Assembly (NCBI RefSeq): GCF_003818115.1
Contig: NZ_RPOI01000016.1
Coordinates: 248,001 to 312,000, forward strand
Direction: 5' to 3'
Origin: Citrobacter youngae
GTDB taxonomy: Bacteria > Pseudomonadota > Gammaproteobacteria > Enterobacterales > Enterobacteriaceae
DNA: 64,000 bases
The notes below the pieces were generated by a model that had not been told where the DNA came from, ran no database searches, and saw only the letters and a list, made by a program, of their open reading frames with translations. Of the stretch, positions 40,044 through 50,660 are shown piece by piece. Every line of letters starts with the position of its first letter. Positions within the stretch are counted from its first letter, which is position 1. The translations under genes were made by a program, and so were the position numbers.

Positions 40044-40075
40044 AAAAACCGGAGACATGTTCTCCGGTTTTTTTA
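40044..40075 (+). terminator. Intrinsic terminator of plaP
   Basis: Ten-base stem (40046-40055 with 40061-40070) with five-base loop and a T run, 20 bases after plaP. Confidence 0.92.
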
Positions 40076-40201
40076 TTCCACTGCTTTATTTCCAGCCAAT
40101 ATTAATAACCGTTAGTTCTAAATTAGAGAATTTGGTTATTGGTTCTGAACCCGTTAGTCATTAATAATTTCCTGACTAATATACTTCTGGCTAATTAATT
40201 T

Positions 40202-41260
40202 ATGTTTTCAATGATCTTAAGCGGGCTCATCTGTGGCGCGCTGCTTGGCTTTGTCATGCAACGTGGACGATTCTGTCTGACGGGCGGCTTTCGCGATATG
40301 TATATTGCGAAAAACAATCGTATGTTCTATGCGCTACTGATAGCCATCTCTGTGCAAAGCGTGGGTGTCTTTGCGCTGATTCAGACGGGTGTACTCAGCT
40401 ATGATGCCGGCCCCTTCCCATGGCTGGGAACCGTTGTTGGTGGTTATGTCTTTGGTATCGGAATTGTTTATGCGGGCGGGTGTGCTACCGGAACCTGGTA
40501 TCGTGCAGGAGAAGGGCTTATCGGTAGCTGGATTGCGCTGTTTACCTATATGGTGATGAGTGCGGTGATGCGCTCTACGCATGCGAGTGGGCTGAATCAG
40601 GCGCTGAAAACCTACAGTACTGAGCATAACTCCATTGCCGATACGTTGAACCTGTCCGTATGGCCACTGATCGCTATTCTGCTGGCGGTTACAGTGTGGG
40701 TGGTAGCGAAAGAGCTGAGAAAACCAAAATTGAAAGTCGCTACGCTACCGCCTCGTCGTACCGGCCTTGCGCATATTTTGTTTGAGAAGCGCTGGCATCC
40801 ATTTGTTACTGCGGTTCTGATTGGGCTGATTGCGCTGTTGGCATGGCCGCTGAGCGAAGCAACCGGACGAATGTTTGGCCTGGGTATCACGTCACCAACC
40901 GCCAATATTTTGCAATTTCTTGTCGCAGGCGACAGTAAGTTTATTAACTGGGGAGTGTTCCTGGTGCTGGGCATTTTTATCGGCTCATTTATTGCAGCGA
41001 AAGCCAGTCGCGAATTTCGCGTTCGCGCAGCCGACGCACCCACCACGCTGCGTAGCGGTTTTGGTGGTCTGTTAATGGGCTTTGGTGCCAGCATCGCGGG
41101 TGGCTGTTCGATTGGCAACGGTCTGGTTATGACGGCGATGATGACCTGGCAGGGATGGGTTGGCCTGGTCTTTATGATTTTCGGTGTCTGGACCGCGTCA
41201 TGGATTGTGTATATCAGACCGCAGCGTAAGGCAAAACTAGTCGCTGCTGCGGCAAATTAA
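40202..41260 (+). CDS. tsuA: TsuA (YeeE), thiosulfate transporter
   Basis: Membrane protein of 352 residues (YeeE/YedE family) that imports thiosulfate for cysteine synthesis. The conserved cysteines that pass thiosulfate are visible in GRFCLTGGFRD (Cys25), AGGCATGTWYRAGEG (Cys94) and IAGGCSIGNG (near 302). The partner tsuB follows after 16 bases. Inverted repeats lie in the upstream AT-rich 176-base leader. Import of thiosulfate fits with the thiosulfate reductase operon nearby. Confidence 0.92.
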   Translation: MFSMILSGLICGALLGFVMQRGRFCLTGGFRDMYIAKNNRMFYALLIAISVQSVGVFALIQTGVLSYDAGPFPWLGTVVGGYVFGIGIVYAGGCATGTWYRAGEGLIGSWIALFTYMVMSAVMRSTHASGLNQALKTYSTEHNSIADTLNLSVWPLIAILLAVTVWVVAKELRKPKLKVATLPPRRTGLAHILFEKRWHPFVTAVLIGLIALLAWPLSEATGRMFGLGITSPTANILQFLVAGDSKFINWGVFLVLGIFIGSFIAAKASREFRVRAADAPTTLRSGFGGLLMGFGASIAGGCSIGNGLVMTAMMTWQGWVGLVFMIFGVWTASWIVYIRPQRKAKLVAAAAN

Positions 41261-41276
41261 GCGTAAGGATTTGATG

Positions 41277-41504
41277 ATGGCAATTAAAAGACTGGATGTG
41301 GTCACACAGGTTTGTCCGTTTCCACTGATTGAAGCAAAAGCGGCACTGGCTGAAATGGCAAGTGGTGATGAACTGGTGATCGAATTTGACTGTACCCAGG
41401 CAACTGAGGCAATCCCGCAATGGGCCGCCGAAGAGGGGCACGTGATTACTGATTATCAACAGGTGGGTGACGCCGCCTGGAGCATTACGGTGCAGAAAGC
41501 GTAA
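41277..41504 (+). CDS. tsuB: TsuB (YeeD), sulfurtransferase TusA-like partner of TsuA
   Basis: TusA/SirA-family protein of 75 residues with the conserved CPFPLIEAK motif, whose Cys (near residue 13) accepts sulfur. It works with TsuA in thiosulfate uptake. Starts TTG 41271, ATG 41274 and ATG 41277 are possible; the last is chosen for spacing to AAGGA at 41265-41269 and for matching the E. coli length. Confidence 0.92.
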   Translation: MAIKRLDVVTQVCPFPLIEAKAALAEMASGDELVIEFDCTQATEAIPQWAAEEGHVITDYQQVGDAAWSITVQKA

Positions 41505-41511
41505 CCAGGAT

Positions 41512-41533
41512 CCCTCCGCCGTCTGGCGGAGGG
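41512..41533. terminator. Shared hairpin between tsuB and sbcB
   Basis: Perfect nine-base GC stem (41512-41520 with 41525-41533), GTCT loop, between converging genes; a bidirectional terminator is likely although T runs are short. Confidence 0.8.
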
Positions 41534-41543
41534 CATTTCATCT

Positions 41544-42968
41544 TCAGACTATCTCTTGCGCATACTGCCAGAGTGATTTCAGTAGCACCAGCTTCTCTTT
41601 ATTGTCAGCATATTGCTGACTCAACATCTGCAATTCATTCGCGTAATTTTGCAAAAACTCCGGTGTGAATACCTGACGACGATGATCCAGCCAGCGTTGC
41701 TGCTCTCCCTCATCCAAAGTCCCGGGGAAATTGCGTGCGCGATAATTAAACAGCAGTTTTTCAATGCGCTTGTCGACAAAAGTGATGTCCAGTGCGGGTA
41801 AATTTCGAGGTTCGGTTTCCAGAACGATCTTCATTGCGGCGCGGTCGGCATCGCTGAAAAAACCGTTGTATAACTGCGCATCTACGTTATCCGATGGCGC
41901 AAAGGGTTCTGCTTCGGCAAAGATAGCCACCACTTTATCGCGCACCTGCGGGTTTTCACGCAGGACTTTAAGATTATCCAGGCAATGCTGGCGGTTAATT
42001 CCGAGACGATCGGCATCTTCCGGACGTAACGTATTAGCCTGTGCCAGAACCGGGCATTTGTTGATATGCACCAGTTTAACCGGCACCGCTGCGTTATCTC
42101 CCAGATCGGCTTTGGCGGTGTAAAGACGTGCGCGCAGGGTGTCGCTATCCAGTTCAAGCAAGGGAGAAATATCACCCGCTAAGTCGACCATAATAACCGC
42201 ATTACGATTATCCGGATGCCAGGCCAGCGGGGCAACCCAACTGGTGTTACCTCGCCATGCACCGAACATCCCAGATACATGCACTAAGGGCTTCATTTGC
42301 GGGACATCAATCAACGCAGCCAGCTTGTGTTTATTGCGGTGACTGTAGAGATAGTCAAACAGACGCGGCTGACGTGACTTTACGAGTTGCGCCATTGCAA
42401 TGGTGGCATACACGTCTGCCATCGCATCGTGGGCATTAGCATGCTCAATACCGTTGGCGCGGGTCAGGTGCTCAAGGCGGAAACTGGGTAGACCATCGTC
42501 GTTTTCTGGCCAGTTGATCCCTTCCGGTCGTAGCGCATAGCAGGCGCGCATTACATCCAGCAAATCCCAGCGAGAATTGTCGTTCTGCCAGCTCCAGGCG
42601 TAGGGATCATAAAAATTGCGATACAGGATATTACGTGTCACTTCATCATCGAAGCGCACATTGTTATAGCCGAGGATACACGTTTTCGGCACGGTAAACA
42701 GCGCATGGATACGGGCAGCAAAAGCGGCTTCGTTCTCACCCTTTTCACGTGCTTCTTGCGGCGTAATACCGGTTATCAGTACCGCTTCGGGTTGTGGCAG
42801 ATAGTCGTCGGCGGGCTTGCAGTAAAAGACTTCGGGATCGCCAATGATATTGAAATCGCTATCTGTGCGGATGGCCGCAAACTGTGCGGGTCTGTCCAGT
42901 GCCGGATGGGTACCAAAGGTCTCGTAATCGTGGAAGAGAAAACCAGGTTGCTGCTTGCCGTCATTCAT
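41544..42968 (-). CDS. sbcB: SbcB, exodeoxyribonuclease I
   Basis: DEDDh 3'-5' single-strand DNA exonuclease of 474 residues acting in recombination and mismatch repair. The Exo I motif FHDYETFGTHP (catalytic Asp and Glu) is at about 12-22, NVRFDDEVTRN is Exo II, and HDAMADVYATI is Exo III with His-x4-Asp. It converges with tsuB and is divergent from phsA. Confidence 0.96.
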   Translation of the reverse strand: MNDGKQQPGFLFHDYETFGTHPALDRPAQFAAIRTDSDFNIIGDPEVFYCKPADDYLPQPEAVLITGITPQEAREKGENEAAFAARIHALFTVPKTCILGYNNVRFDDEVTRNILYRNFYDPYAWSWQNDNSRWDLLDVMRACYALRPEGINWPENDDGLPSFRLEHLTRANGIEHANAHDAMADVYATIAMAQLVKSRQPRLFDYLYSHRNKHKLAALIDVPQMKPLVHVSGMFGAWRGNTSWVAPLAWHPDNRNAVIMVDLAGDISPLLELDSDTLRARLYTAKADLGDNAAVPVKLVHINKCPVLAQANTLRPEDADRLGINRQHCLDNLKVLRENPQVRDKVVAIFAEAEPFAPSDNVDAQLYNGFFSDADRAAMKIVLETEPRNLPALDITFVDKRIEKLLFNYRARNFPGTLDEGEQQRWLDHRRQVFTPEFLQNYANELQMLSQQYADNKEKLVLLKSLWQYAQEIV

Positions 42969-43365
42969 TGTTCAGTTATGTCCGGGATCAATTTAGCGCT
43001 TATCTAAGAATACCAAAAAGTAGCGCGGTAATCAGCAACGGGATTATCAATGCCCGGCGGTGGCCGCAATAAAATTGCGGTAAACGTGATTAAAATAAAA
43101 TGAATTAATAGATTTGGGGTTTTAAGGATATTTCATGAAATAAGATAACGTTATTTTGTGAGTGCATAAATAAGCTAATTGAGAACTATTATTGTTATTT
43201 TTACGTTTGGTGGTGTGTTCTGGAAACTTTAAAACTCTTTTATAAACAATGAGTTTTATTCTTGCCAGTTAACGGAATTTCATTGTAATGAAATGTGAGT
43301 AAGGTTAAAAATTAATAATTTAAAGTCCATATAATCATTGGATATATCTAATAACAGGAGGTTAT
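42969..43365. promoter_or_regulatory. AT-rich regulatory gap upstream of phsA with inverted repeats
   Basis: A 397-base stretch with no gene. Two palindromes share the arm ATTTCAT: 43130-43141 (12 bases, perfect) and 43277-43294 (eight-base arms around GT). A third inverted repeat has arms 43231-43237 and 43251-43257. They may be operators for the phs operon; no clear FNR or CRP consensus was found. Confidence 0.4.
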
Positions 43366-45639
43366 ATGAGCATTAGTCGGCGTAATTTTTTGCGGGGTGT
43401 GGGTATTGGCTGCTCGGCCTGTGCAATAGGCAGTTTCCCCCCTGGCGCACTGGCGCGAAATTCACCAGAGAGTATTAAAGGGAAAACATCCCTGACGCCG
43501 AGTCTGTGTGAAATGTGTTCCTTTCGCTGTCCAATTCAGGCTCAGGTGATTAATAATAAAACAGTTTTTATCCAGGGAAACCCTAATGCCCCTCAGCAAG
43601 GCACGCGCGTTTGTGCTCGTGGGGGCAGCGGTGTTAGCCTGATAAACGACCCGCACCGGATTGTTAAACCAATGAAACGCACCGGGCCGCGTGGCAGTGG
43701 CGAATGGCAGGTCATTAGCTGGCAACAGGCGTATAAAGAAATTGCCGAAAAGATGGCGGCAATAAAAAATCAATATGGGCCGCAGGGCGTTGTATTCTCC
43801 TCTAAATCTGGTTCGCTTTCCGGCCATTTATTTCATTTGGCGACGGCTTTTGGCTCACCAAATACCTTTACGCACGCTTCAACTTGTCCAGCAGGTAAAG
43901 CCATTGCCGCCAAAGTGATGATGGGTGGGGATTTAGCAATGGATATCGCCAATACCCGCTATATGGTCTCTTTTGGACATAACCTCTATGAAGGGATTGA
44001 GGTTGCTGATACTCATGAACTGATGACCGCACAAGAGAAGGGCGCGAAGATGGTCAGCTTCGACCCCCGGCTGTCGGTATTTTCCAGTAAGGCGGATGAA
44101 TGGCATGCGATTAAACCGGGGGGCGACTTACCGGTGCTGATGGCGATGTGCCACGTCATGATTACTGAAAAATTGTATGACGCGGGATTCGTTGAACGCT
44201 ACACAACAGGTTTTGACCAACTGGCAGAGGCAGTACAAGAGGCCACGCCGGAATGGGCACAAAAGTTGGCCGACGTGCCTGCGGATGTCATTACCCGGGT
44301 GACTCGAGAAATGGCGGCCTGCGCCCCCCATGCGATTGTCAGCCCTGGTCACCGTGCGACTTTTTCGCAGGAAGAGATCGACATGCGGCGCATGATTTTC
44401 ACCCTCAACGTGCTGCTGGGAAATATTGAGCGCGAAGGCGGCATGTACCAGAAAAAAGCCGCTGCAACCTACAATAAGCTGGCAGGAGAGAAGGTGGCTC
44501 CGGTGCTGGCGAAACCGGATGCCAAACTCCCTAAGCCAACGGCGCAGCGTATTGACCTGGTCGCGCCGCAATTCAAATACATCGCTGCGGGCGGTGGGGT
44601 GGTGCAGAGCATTATCGATGCTGTGTTAAACCAGACGCCTTATCCGGTGAAAGGATGGATTATGTCCCGGCATAACCCTTTTCAAACCGTGACCTGTCGG
44701 CCGGATCTGGTCAAAACCGTTGAGCAGTTGGATCTGGTGGTGAGCTGCGATGTCTATTTAAGCGAAAGCGCGGCCTATGCCGATTACCTGTTACCTGAAT
44801 GCACCTATCTCGAACGCGATGAAGAAGTCTCTGATATGTCGGGGCTGAATCCGGCCTATGCGCTGCGCCAGCAGGTCGTTGAGCCTATCGGTGATGCGCG
44901 CCCAAGCTGGCAAATCTGGAAAGAGCTGGGTGAGCAATTGGGTCTTGGGCAGTACTATCCGTGGCAAGATATGCAAGTACGCCAGTTGTATCAGCTCAAT
45001 GGTGACCATGCGTTATCTGCTGAACTGCGCCAGAAAGGGTATCGGGAGTGGGGCGTTCCACTGTTACTCCGTGAGCCTGAATCGGTACGCCAGTTTACTG
45101 CGCAGTATCCGGGAGCAGTGGCCGTTGACAATGACGGTACGTATGGCGAACAACTGCGCTTCAAATCCCCATCCGGAAAGATCGAACTTTATTCCGAAGA
45201 ACTGGAAACTCTCCTGCCGGGCTATGGTATTCCGCGTGCACGCAATTTTGCGCTCAAGGCCGACAATGAACTCTATTTCATTCAAGGCAAAGTCGCAGTT
45301 CACACCAATGGCGCGACGCAATATGTCCCATTACTCAGCGAACTGATGTGGGATAACGCGGTGTGGATCCACCCGAAAACGGCTGGAGAAAAAGGGATTA
45401 AAAGCGGCGATGACATCTGGCTTGAAAATGCGACGGGTAAGGAGAAAGGCAAAGCGCTGGTCACTGCCGGTATTCGACCCGACACGCTGTTCGTCTATAT
45501 GGGATTCGGCGCCAAGGCTGGCGCGAAAACCGCAGCGACAACGCATGGGATCCACTGTGGCAACCTGCTTCCGCATGTAACCAGTCCGGTATCCGGCACA
45601 GTGGTCCATACCGCTGGCGTTACGCTTCGTCGGGCATGA
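43366..45639 (+). CDS. phsA: PhsA-like thiosulfate reductase catalytic subunit
   Basis: Molybdopterin bis-MGD oxidoreductase of 757 residues. The Tat signal SRRNFLRG is at 4-11. A [4Fe-4S] cluster motif follows (CEMCSFRC and CARG), and the likely Mo ligand is the Cys in THASTCPAG near residue 175. PhsA of Salmonella reduces thiosulfate to sulfide and sulfite in the periplasm using menaquinol. Length, neighbours phsB and phsC, and position near the his and pdu operons match Salmonella phs; polysulfide reductase PsrA is the close alternative. Confidence 0.88.
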   Translation: MSISRRNFLRGVGIGCSACAIGSFPPGALARNSPESIKGKTSLTPSLCEMCSFRCPIQAQVINNKTVFIQGNPNAPQQGTRVCARGGSGVSLINDPHRIVKPMKRTGPRGSGEWQVISWQQAYKEIAEKMAAIKNQYGPQGVVFSSKSGSLSGHLFHLATAFGSPNTFTHASTCPAGKAIAAKVMMGGDLAMDIANTRYMVSFGHNLYEGIEVADTHELMTAQEKGAKMVSFDPRLSVFSSKADEWHAIKPGGDLPVLMAMCHVMITEKLYDAGFVERYTTGFDQLAEAVQEATPEWAQKLADVPADVITRVTREMAACAPHAIVSPGHRATFSQEEIDMRRMIFTLNVLLGNIEREGGMYQKKAAATYNKLAGEKVAPVLAKPDAKLPKPTAQRIDLVAPQFKYIAAGGGVVQSIIDAVLNQTPYPVKGWIMSRHNPFQTVTCRPDLVKTVEQLDLVVSCDVYLSESAAYADYLLPECTYLERDEEVSDMSGLNPAYALRQQVVEPIGDARPSWQIWKELGEQLGLGQYYPWQDMQVRQLYQLNGDHALSAELRQKGYREWGVPLLLREPESVRQFTAQYPGAVAVDNDGTYGEQLRFKSPSGKIELYSEELETLLPGYGIPRARNFALKADNELYFIQGKVAVHTNGATQYVPLLSELMWDNAVWIHPKTAGEKGIKSGDDIWLENATGKEKGKALVTAGIRPDTLFVYMGFGAKAGAKTAATTHGIHCGNLLPHVTSPVSGTVVHTAGVTLRRA

Positions 45640-45653
45640 GAAAGGAGAACATC

Positions 45654-46232
45654 ATGAATCAGTCAACAAATCCGTATGTCATGCTGCATGACGAGAAACG
45701 CTGTATTGGTTGTCAGGCGTGCACAGTTGCCTGCAAAGTTCTGAATGATGTGCCAGAAGGTTTTAGCCGGCTGCAGGTGCAGATCCGCTCACCGGAAAAC
45801 GAACCTGAGGTGCTGTCTCACTTTCAGTTTGTCCGCGTCTCCTGCCAGCACTGCGAAGATGCGCCTTGTGTCAGCGTCTGTCCGACTGGCGCTTCGTTTC
45901 GGGACGAAAACGGCATTGTGCAGGTGGACAAGTCCCGCTGTATTGGCTGTGATTATTGCGTAGCTGCCTGCCCGTTCCATGTGCGCTACCTGAACCCACA
46001 AACAGGAATTGCAGATAAATGTAACTTTTGCGCAGACACCCGTCTGGACGCTGGACAATCGCCTGCCTGTGTTTCCGTATGCCCTACGGATGCGCTGAAG
46101 TTTGGTCGCCGTGATGACCCTGAAATTCAGCACTGGATTCTTCAAAAAGAGGTTTACCGTCAGCAGGATACGCGTAGCGGCGCGGTGAGTATTTTTCGGC
46201 GTAAAGAGATTCATCAGGAGGGAAAAGTATGA
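45654..46232 (+). CDS. phsB: PhsB, iron-sulfur electron transfer subunit
   Basis: Ferredoxin-type subunit of 192 residues with four Cys clusters, e.g. [37 protein letters not shown] and a last group with CNFC and CVSVCP, predicted to hold four [4Fe-4S] centres. It passes electrons from PhsC to PhsA. The ATG at 45654 behind AAGGAG gives 192 residues; an earlier ATG at 45636 overlapping phsA has no good ribosome site. Confidence 0.9.
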   Translation: MNQSTNPYVMLHDEKRCIGCQACTVACKVLNDVPEGFSRLQVQIRSPENEPEVLSHFQFVRVSCQHCEDAPCVSVCPTGASFRDENGIVQVDKSRCIGCDYCVAACPFHVRYLNPQTGIADKCNFCADTRLDAGQSPACVSVCPTDALKFGRRDDPEIQHWILQKEVYRQQDTRSGAVSIFRRKEIHQEGKV

Positions 46233-46996
46233 ATTCTATCTGGGGAGCAGAGCTTAACTATGCGCCAGACTACTGGCCGCTGTGGCTCATTTATGCCGGC
46301 GTAGTCATTCTGTTGATGATTGCCGGTCTGGTGATGCATGCACTGCTGCGTCGAATGCTGGCACCCAAAACGGCAGCCGGAGAAGAGCACCGTGACTATC
46401 TCTACTCATTGGCTGTCCGCCGTTGGCACTGGGGAAATGCGCTGCTTTTTATCCTGCTTCTGCTCAGCGGTTTGTTCGGCCATTTTTCTATCGGACCGGT
46501 AGCGCTGATGGTGCAGGTGCACACCTGGTGTGGATTCGCATTACTGGCTTTCTGGATTGGCTTCGTCATGATCAATGCCACCAACGGCAACGGTAGTCAC
46601 TATCGTGTGCAATTCAGCGGGTTGATAACGCGTTGCCTGCTGCAAACGCGTTTTTATCTGTATGGGATAATGAAAGGTGAGGCACATCCGTTTGCGGCAA
46701 CAGCGGAGAATAAATTTAACCCCCTGCAACAGTTAGCCTATCTGGCCATCATGTATGCGTTGGTTCCGCTGTTAATCATTACCGGGTTGCTCTGTCTTTA
46801 CCCGCAGATTATAGGCGCCGGGCCGGTGGTGCTGGTGCTGCATATGGTGTTGGCGATTGTTGGCATTCTGTTCATTTGTGCACATATTTACCTGTGCACA
46901 TTGGGTGACACACCGGGGCAAATCTTTCGCAGCATGATTGACGGCTATCACCGTCATCGCAGCCATCATGCAGAAACAGCATCACATAAAGGCTAA
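46229..46996 (+). CDS. phsC: PhsC, membrane cytochrome b subunit
   Basis: Membrane anchor and quinol oxidase subunit of 255 residues with about five hydrophobic helices and several His residues inside them (for example [34 protein letters not shown]) that suit b-type heme ligation. The RxHW motif is typical of the cytochrome b561/formate dehydrogenase gamma superfamily. It overlaps phsB by four bases and is followed by a hairpin. Confidence 0.89.
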   Translation: MNSIWGAELNYAPDYWPLWLIYAGVVILLMIAGLVMHALLRRMLAPKTAAGEEHRDYLYSLAVRRWHWGNALLFILLLLSGLFGHFSIGPVALMVQVHTWCGFALLAFWIGFVMINATNGNGSHYRVQFSGLITRCLLQTRFYLYGIMKGEAHPFAATAENKFNPLQQLAYLAIMYALVPLLIITGLLCLYPQIIGAGPVVLVLHMVLAIVGILFICAHIYLCTLGDTPGQIFRSMIDGYHRHRSHHAETASHKG

Positions 46997-47045
46997 TCCT
47001 GCGCGTATTTTGCAGGGGAAGTCCGTCTGACTTTTTTCTTTAACA

Positions 47046-47079
47046 GCAAGAAAATGTGCCTTATGTCACATTTTCTTGC
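47046..47079 (+). terminator. Hairpin after phsC
   Basis: Perfect 13-base stem (47046-47058 with 47067-47079) and eight-base loop, 49 bases after phsC and 67 bases before dacD. The T tract is embedded in the right arm, so it may be a terminator or an operator. Confidence 0.65.
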
Positions 47080-47146
47080 AATTTATCCATGTTTGTTCGG
47101 CAGAACTTCCGTAAAAAGAACGGCTATTTCTCCTGGTTATGAGGAC

Positions 47147-48319
47147 ATGCTGTTGAAACGCCGTTTGTTTATTGCCGCTTCGCTATTCGCGATAAGTTTT
47201 TCGTCCGCTTATGCGACTGATGTCGCCAGTTTTGCACCTCGGCCTCCCGCCATCAATGCTGGCGCGTGGGTGCTTATGGATTACACCACGGGCCAAACCC
47301 TGACCGCCGGTAATGAACACCAGCAACGCAACCCCGCCAGCCTGACCAAGTTAATGACCGGCTATGTTGTCGATCGCGCGATTGATAGCCATCGCATTAG
47401 CCCAACGGATATCGTCACTGTCGGACGTGACGCATGGGCGAAAGATAATCCGGTGTTTGTAGGCTCATCATTAATGTTCCTGAAAGAAGGCGATCGCGTG
47501 TCAGTACGCGATTTAAGTCGCGGCTTAATTGTTGATTCCGGCAATGACGCATGCGTCGCGCTGGCGGATTACATCGCGGGTGGACAGCCACAGTTTGTCG
47601 CGATGATGAACAGTTACGTTGAGAAGCTGAAACTTAAAGATACACATTTCGAAACGGTGCATGGGCTGGACGCGCCAGGCCAGCATAGCTCGGCCTACGA
47701 TCTGGCCGTGTTGTCCCGGGCGATTATTCACGGAGAACCTGAGTTCTACCACATGTACAGTGAAAAGAGTCTTACCTGGAATGGTATCACGCAGCAAAAC
47801 CGTAACGGGCTGCTGTGGGATAAAACGATGAACATCGATGGCCTGAAGACCGGGCACACATCCGGGGCAGGATTTAACCTGATCGCCTCCGCAGTTGATG
47901 GACAACGTCGCTTGATTGCCGTGGTCATGGGAGCCGAGAGCGCGAAAGGGCGCGAGGATCAGGCACGCAAACTGCTGCAGTGGGGGCAACAAAATTTTGA
48001 TACGGTGCAGGTTTTGCGTAGCGGTAAGCAAGTCGGCGTCGAACGAATCTGGTATGGCGATAAAGAAAAAATTAGCCTCGGTACCGAGCAGGATTTCTGG
48101 ATGGCGCTTCCTAAGGCTGAAGTCCAGAATATCAAAGCAAAATATGTTCTTGATAAGAAAGAATTGGTAGCGCCTATTGCCGCGCATCAACGCGTGGGGG
48201 AAATTGAACTCTATGACAGGGATAAGCTGGTGGCGCATTGGCCACTGGTCACCCTGGAATCGGTCAGTAAAGGCGGCGTATTTTCGCGTCTGAGCGATTA
48301 CTTCCACCATAAGGTGTAA
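47147..48319 (+). CDS. dacD: DacD, D-alanyl-D-alanine carboxypeptidase (PBP6b)
   Basis: Class C penicillin-binding protein of 390 residues that trims pentapeptide side chains of peptidoglycan in the periplasm. A Sec signal peptide covers about 1-22. Active site motifs are SLTK (PASLTKLM), SGN (DSGNDACVA) and KTG (LKTGHTSGAG), and a C-terminal amphipathic helix (RLSDYFHHK) is likely. The ATG at 47147 after GAGG gives the normal signal peptide; the longer frame from 47054 crosses a hairpin and is rejected. Confidence 0.94.
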   Translation: MLLKRRLFIAASLFAISFSSAYATDVASFAPRPPAINAGAWVLMDYTTGQTLTAGNEHQQRNPASLTKLMTGYVVDRAIDSHRISPTDIVTVGRDAWAKDNPVFVGSSLMFLKEGDRVSVRDLSRGLIVDSGNDACVALADYIAGGQPQFVAMMNSYVEKLKLKDTHFETVHGLDAPGQHSSAYDLAVLSRAIIHGEPEFYHMYSEKSLTWNGITQQNRNGLLWDKTMNIDGLKTGHTSGAGFNLIASAVDGQRRLIAVVMGAESAKGREDQARKLLQWGQQNFDTVQVLRSGKQVGVERIWYGDKEKISLGTEQDFWMALPKAEVQNIKAKYVLDKKELVAPIAAHQRVGEIELYDRDKLVAHWPLVTLESVSKGGVFSRLSDYFHHKV

Positions 48320-48409
48320 TTTTTCACCCATGCTACTGACTGGCAAGAGTGCGAAACTGCTCACATAATAATCACTATTTCCTTGTGGCCGTAATATACA
48401 ATAATTACA

Positions 48410-48425
48410 CTGTATATAAATACAG
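48410..48425 (+). promoter_or_regulatory. LexA box of sbmC
   Basis: CTGT-N8-ACAG with an AT-rich centre, a full match to the SOS box, 18 bases before the sbmC ATG. E. coli sbmC is a known LexA target. Confidence 0.9.
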
Positions 48426-48443
48426 TGTAATGACGGAGGTTAT

Positions 48444-48911
48444 ATGGAGTACGAGATAAAGCAGGTCGATAAACGCAGGATTGCTGGTTTTCATATGGTT
48501 GGACCGTGGGAGCAAACGGTAAAGCAGGGTTTTGAGCAGTTAGTCATGTGGGTGGATGACAAGCAGATAGTGCCGCTGGAATGGATCGCCGTTTATTACG
48601 ACAACCCGGATGTTGTGCCTGCTGACAAACTGCGCTGCGATACTGTGGTTTCCGTCGCAGAGAATTTCGAGATCCCAGAGAACAGCGAAGGTGTGATACT
48701 GACTGAACTGGCCGGTGGTGAGTATGCTATTGCTGTTGCTCGTGTTGAAAATCATGACTTTGCGACGCCATGGTATCAATTTTTTAATCTTCTGCTGCAG
48801 GACGCAACATACCAGATAGCCGCCAAACCCTGTTTTGAGATTTATATGAATAATGGCATGGAAGACGGTTACTGGGACATCGAAATGTATGTGCCAGTAC
48901 AGCCGAAGTAG
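48444..48911 (+). CDS. sbmC: SbmC (GyrI), DNA gyrase inhibitor
   Basis: GyrI-like protein of 155 residues that protects gyrase from toxins such as microcin B17. Family motifs include [15 protein letters not shown] and the C-terminal CFEIYMNNG...[12 protein letters not shown]. It follows a LexA box and a GGAGG ribosome site, so SOS induction is expected. Confidence 0.94.
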   Translation: MEYEIKQVDKRRIAGFHMVGPWEQTVKQGFEQLVMWVDDKQIVPLEWIAVYYDNPDVVPADKLRCDTVVSVAENFEIPENSEGVILTELAGGEYAIAVARVENHDFATPWYQFFNLLLQDATYQIAAKPCFEIYMNNGMEDGYWDIEMYVPVQPK

Positions 48912-49017
48912 CTGTTTTTTGTGTAAATCAGGATGAAAGTCCTGGTGATAACGATGATGTTTTCACTAAAAAGCAGGTACAATTCTGTTCTTTGCTATTC
49001 CCTGACGGAGTGGATGA

Positions 49018-50076
49018 GTGCGTGCCGATAAGTCGCTGAGTCCTTTTGAAATTCGTTTGTATCGTCATTATCGCGTAGTGCACGGTATTCGCATTGCGCT
49101 GGCGTTTCTTCTTACTTTTCTGTTGGTTCGCCTGCTGGATATTCCTGAAGGTACGTGGCCTCTGATCACGCTGGTGGTGATTATGGGGCCTATTTCATTC
49201 TGGGGTAATGTCGTCCCAAGAGCGCTTGAACGCATTGGCGGGACGATTCTGGGCTCAGTACTTGGGCTGGTTGCTCTGCGTCTCGAACTCCTGTCACTTC
49301 CGCTTATGCTGATATGGTGCGCAGTAGCGATGTTTCTCTGCGGCTGGCTGGCCTTAGGTAAAAAACCCTATCAGGCGTTGCTGATTGGTATAACGCTTGC
49401 CGTCGTCGTCGGGGCTCCTGCGGGTGACATGAATACAGCGTTGTGGCGCGGTGGCGACGTGATTCTGGGATCGTTACTGGCGATGCTGTTTACCGGCATC
49501 TGGCCGCAGCGTGCATTTATTCACTGGCGTATTCAACTGGCGCATTGTGTAACGGGGTACAATCGGGTGTATCAGGCCGCGCTCTCCCCCAATTTGCTCG
49601 AGCAGCCCCGACTGGAGAAGCATTTACAACAACTACTGAGTGACGTTGTCAAAATGCGTGGACTCATCGTTCCTGCCAGTAAAGAGACCCACATCCAAAA
49701 ATCCATCTTTGAAGCTATTCAGACGGTTAACCGCAACCTGGTGTGCATGCTTGAGCTGCAAATCAACGCGCTGTGGGCGACACGTACCAGTCACTTTGTG
49801 ATGCTGAACGCGCATACCTTGCGTGAAACTCAGCTCAGAACGCAACAAGCGCTACTGACGATCACTCATGCGCTATATGAAGGTAATCCGCAGCCGATAC
49901 TTGTCAATACGGAAAAACTCAATGACACCGTGGCGGAGTTGCGCCAACTCATCGCTGAGCATAAAGGCGATAATGTTGCTGAAACACCTATTCATGGCTA
50001 TGTCTGGTTGAATATGGAGATGGCACGGCAACTGGAATTGCTCTCACATTTGATTTGTCGCGCGCTGCGCAAATAA
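49018..50076 (+). CDS. yeeA: YeeA, FUSC-family inner membrane protein
   Basis: Predicted inner membrane protein of 352 residues related to aromatic acid exporters (AaeB/FUSC). Five to six N-terminal helices (about 20-165) are followed by a soluble helical domain. It starts with GTG (MRADKSLSPFEIR), after a CGGAGTGGA ribosome site. Its substrate is unknown. Confidence 0.92.
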   Translation: MRADKSLSPFEIRLYRHYRVVHGIRIALAFLLTFLLVRLLDIPEGTWPLITLVVIMGPISFWGNVVPRALERIGGTILGSVLGLVALRLELLSLPLMLIWCAVAMFLCGWLALGKKPYQALLIGITLAVVVGAPAGDMNTALWRGGDVILGSLLAMLFTGIWPQRAFIHWRIQLAHCVTGYNRVYQAALSPNLLEQPRLEKHLQQLLSDVVKMRGLIVPASKETHIQKSIFEAIQTVNRNLVCMLELQINALWATRTSHFVMLNAHTLRETQLRTQQALLTITHALYEGNPQPILVNTEKLNDTVAELRQLIAEHKGDNVAETPIHGYVWLNMEMARQLELLSHLICRALRK

Positions 50077-50314
50077 AGAGCAGATGAGGGGATTGGTTCT
50101 ACTGCTGCTTCGATTCAGCAAAGATTAAGGGTATGATACTGAAAAAGGCTAAAACCATTGGTAACTACAATGGCTTTACCCTCGATAATTCAGGTTTCAG
50201 CCATGCATTATCAATGCAGATGCAACTTGAAGTATGGCGGGCATGAAAGTAATGTTGACCCACTTTAGCCGTTGTTTTAACGAATCCGAATCTCACATTA
50301 TCAGGGGTGTAAAA

Positions 50315-50650
50315 ATGGAAACTACCAAGCCTTCTTTCCAGGACGTGCTGGAATTTGTTCGTCTGTTCCGTCGTAAAAACAAACTGCAACGTGAAATTCA
50401 GGACGTTGAGAAAAAGATCCGTGACAACCAGAAACGCGTCCTGCTGCTGGACAACCTGAGCGACTACATCAAGCCGGGGATGAGCGTTGATGCTATCCAG
50501 GGTATCATCGCCAGCATGAAAAGCGACTATGAAGATCGTGTAGATGATTACATCATCAAGAATGCAGAGATCTCTAAAGAGCGTCGTGATATCTCTAAAA
50601 AGCTGAAAGCCATGGGTGAAGTGAAAAACGGCGAAGCGAAAGCAGAGTAA
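50315..50650 (+). CDS. yeeX: YeeX, conserved coiled-coil DUF496 protein
   Basis: Highly charged protein of 111 residues, mostly helical, with coiled-coil segments ([19 protein letters not shown] and [13 protein letters not shown]). Function unknown; conserved in gamma-proteobacteria. The ATG at 50315 after AGGGG gives the standard [14 protein letters not shown] start; the longer frame from 50234 is not conserved. Confidence 0.92.
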   Translation: METTKPSFQDVLEFVRLFRRKNKLQREIQDVEKKIRDNQKRVLLLDNLSDYIKPGMSVDAIQGIIASMKSDYEDRVDDYIIKNAEISKERRDISKKLKAMGEVKNGEAKAE

Positions 50651-50660
50651 TGTTTTATGG

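Noticed and set aside
39477-40058. Long minus-strand open frame inside plaP
   Set aside because: It overlaps a well-supported permease gene and its protein is rich in His, Arg and Gln without a domain; it is a shadow frame.
47525-48364. 279-codon minus-strand frame over dacD
   Set aside because: dacD has clear catalytic motifs on the other strand; the opposite frame has no recognisable domain or ribosome site.
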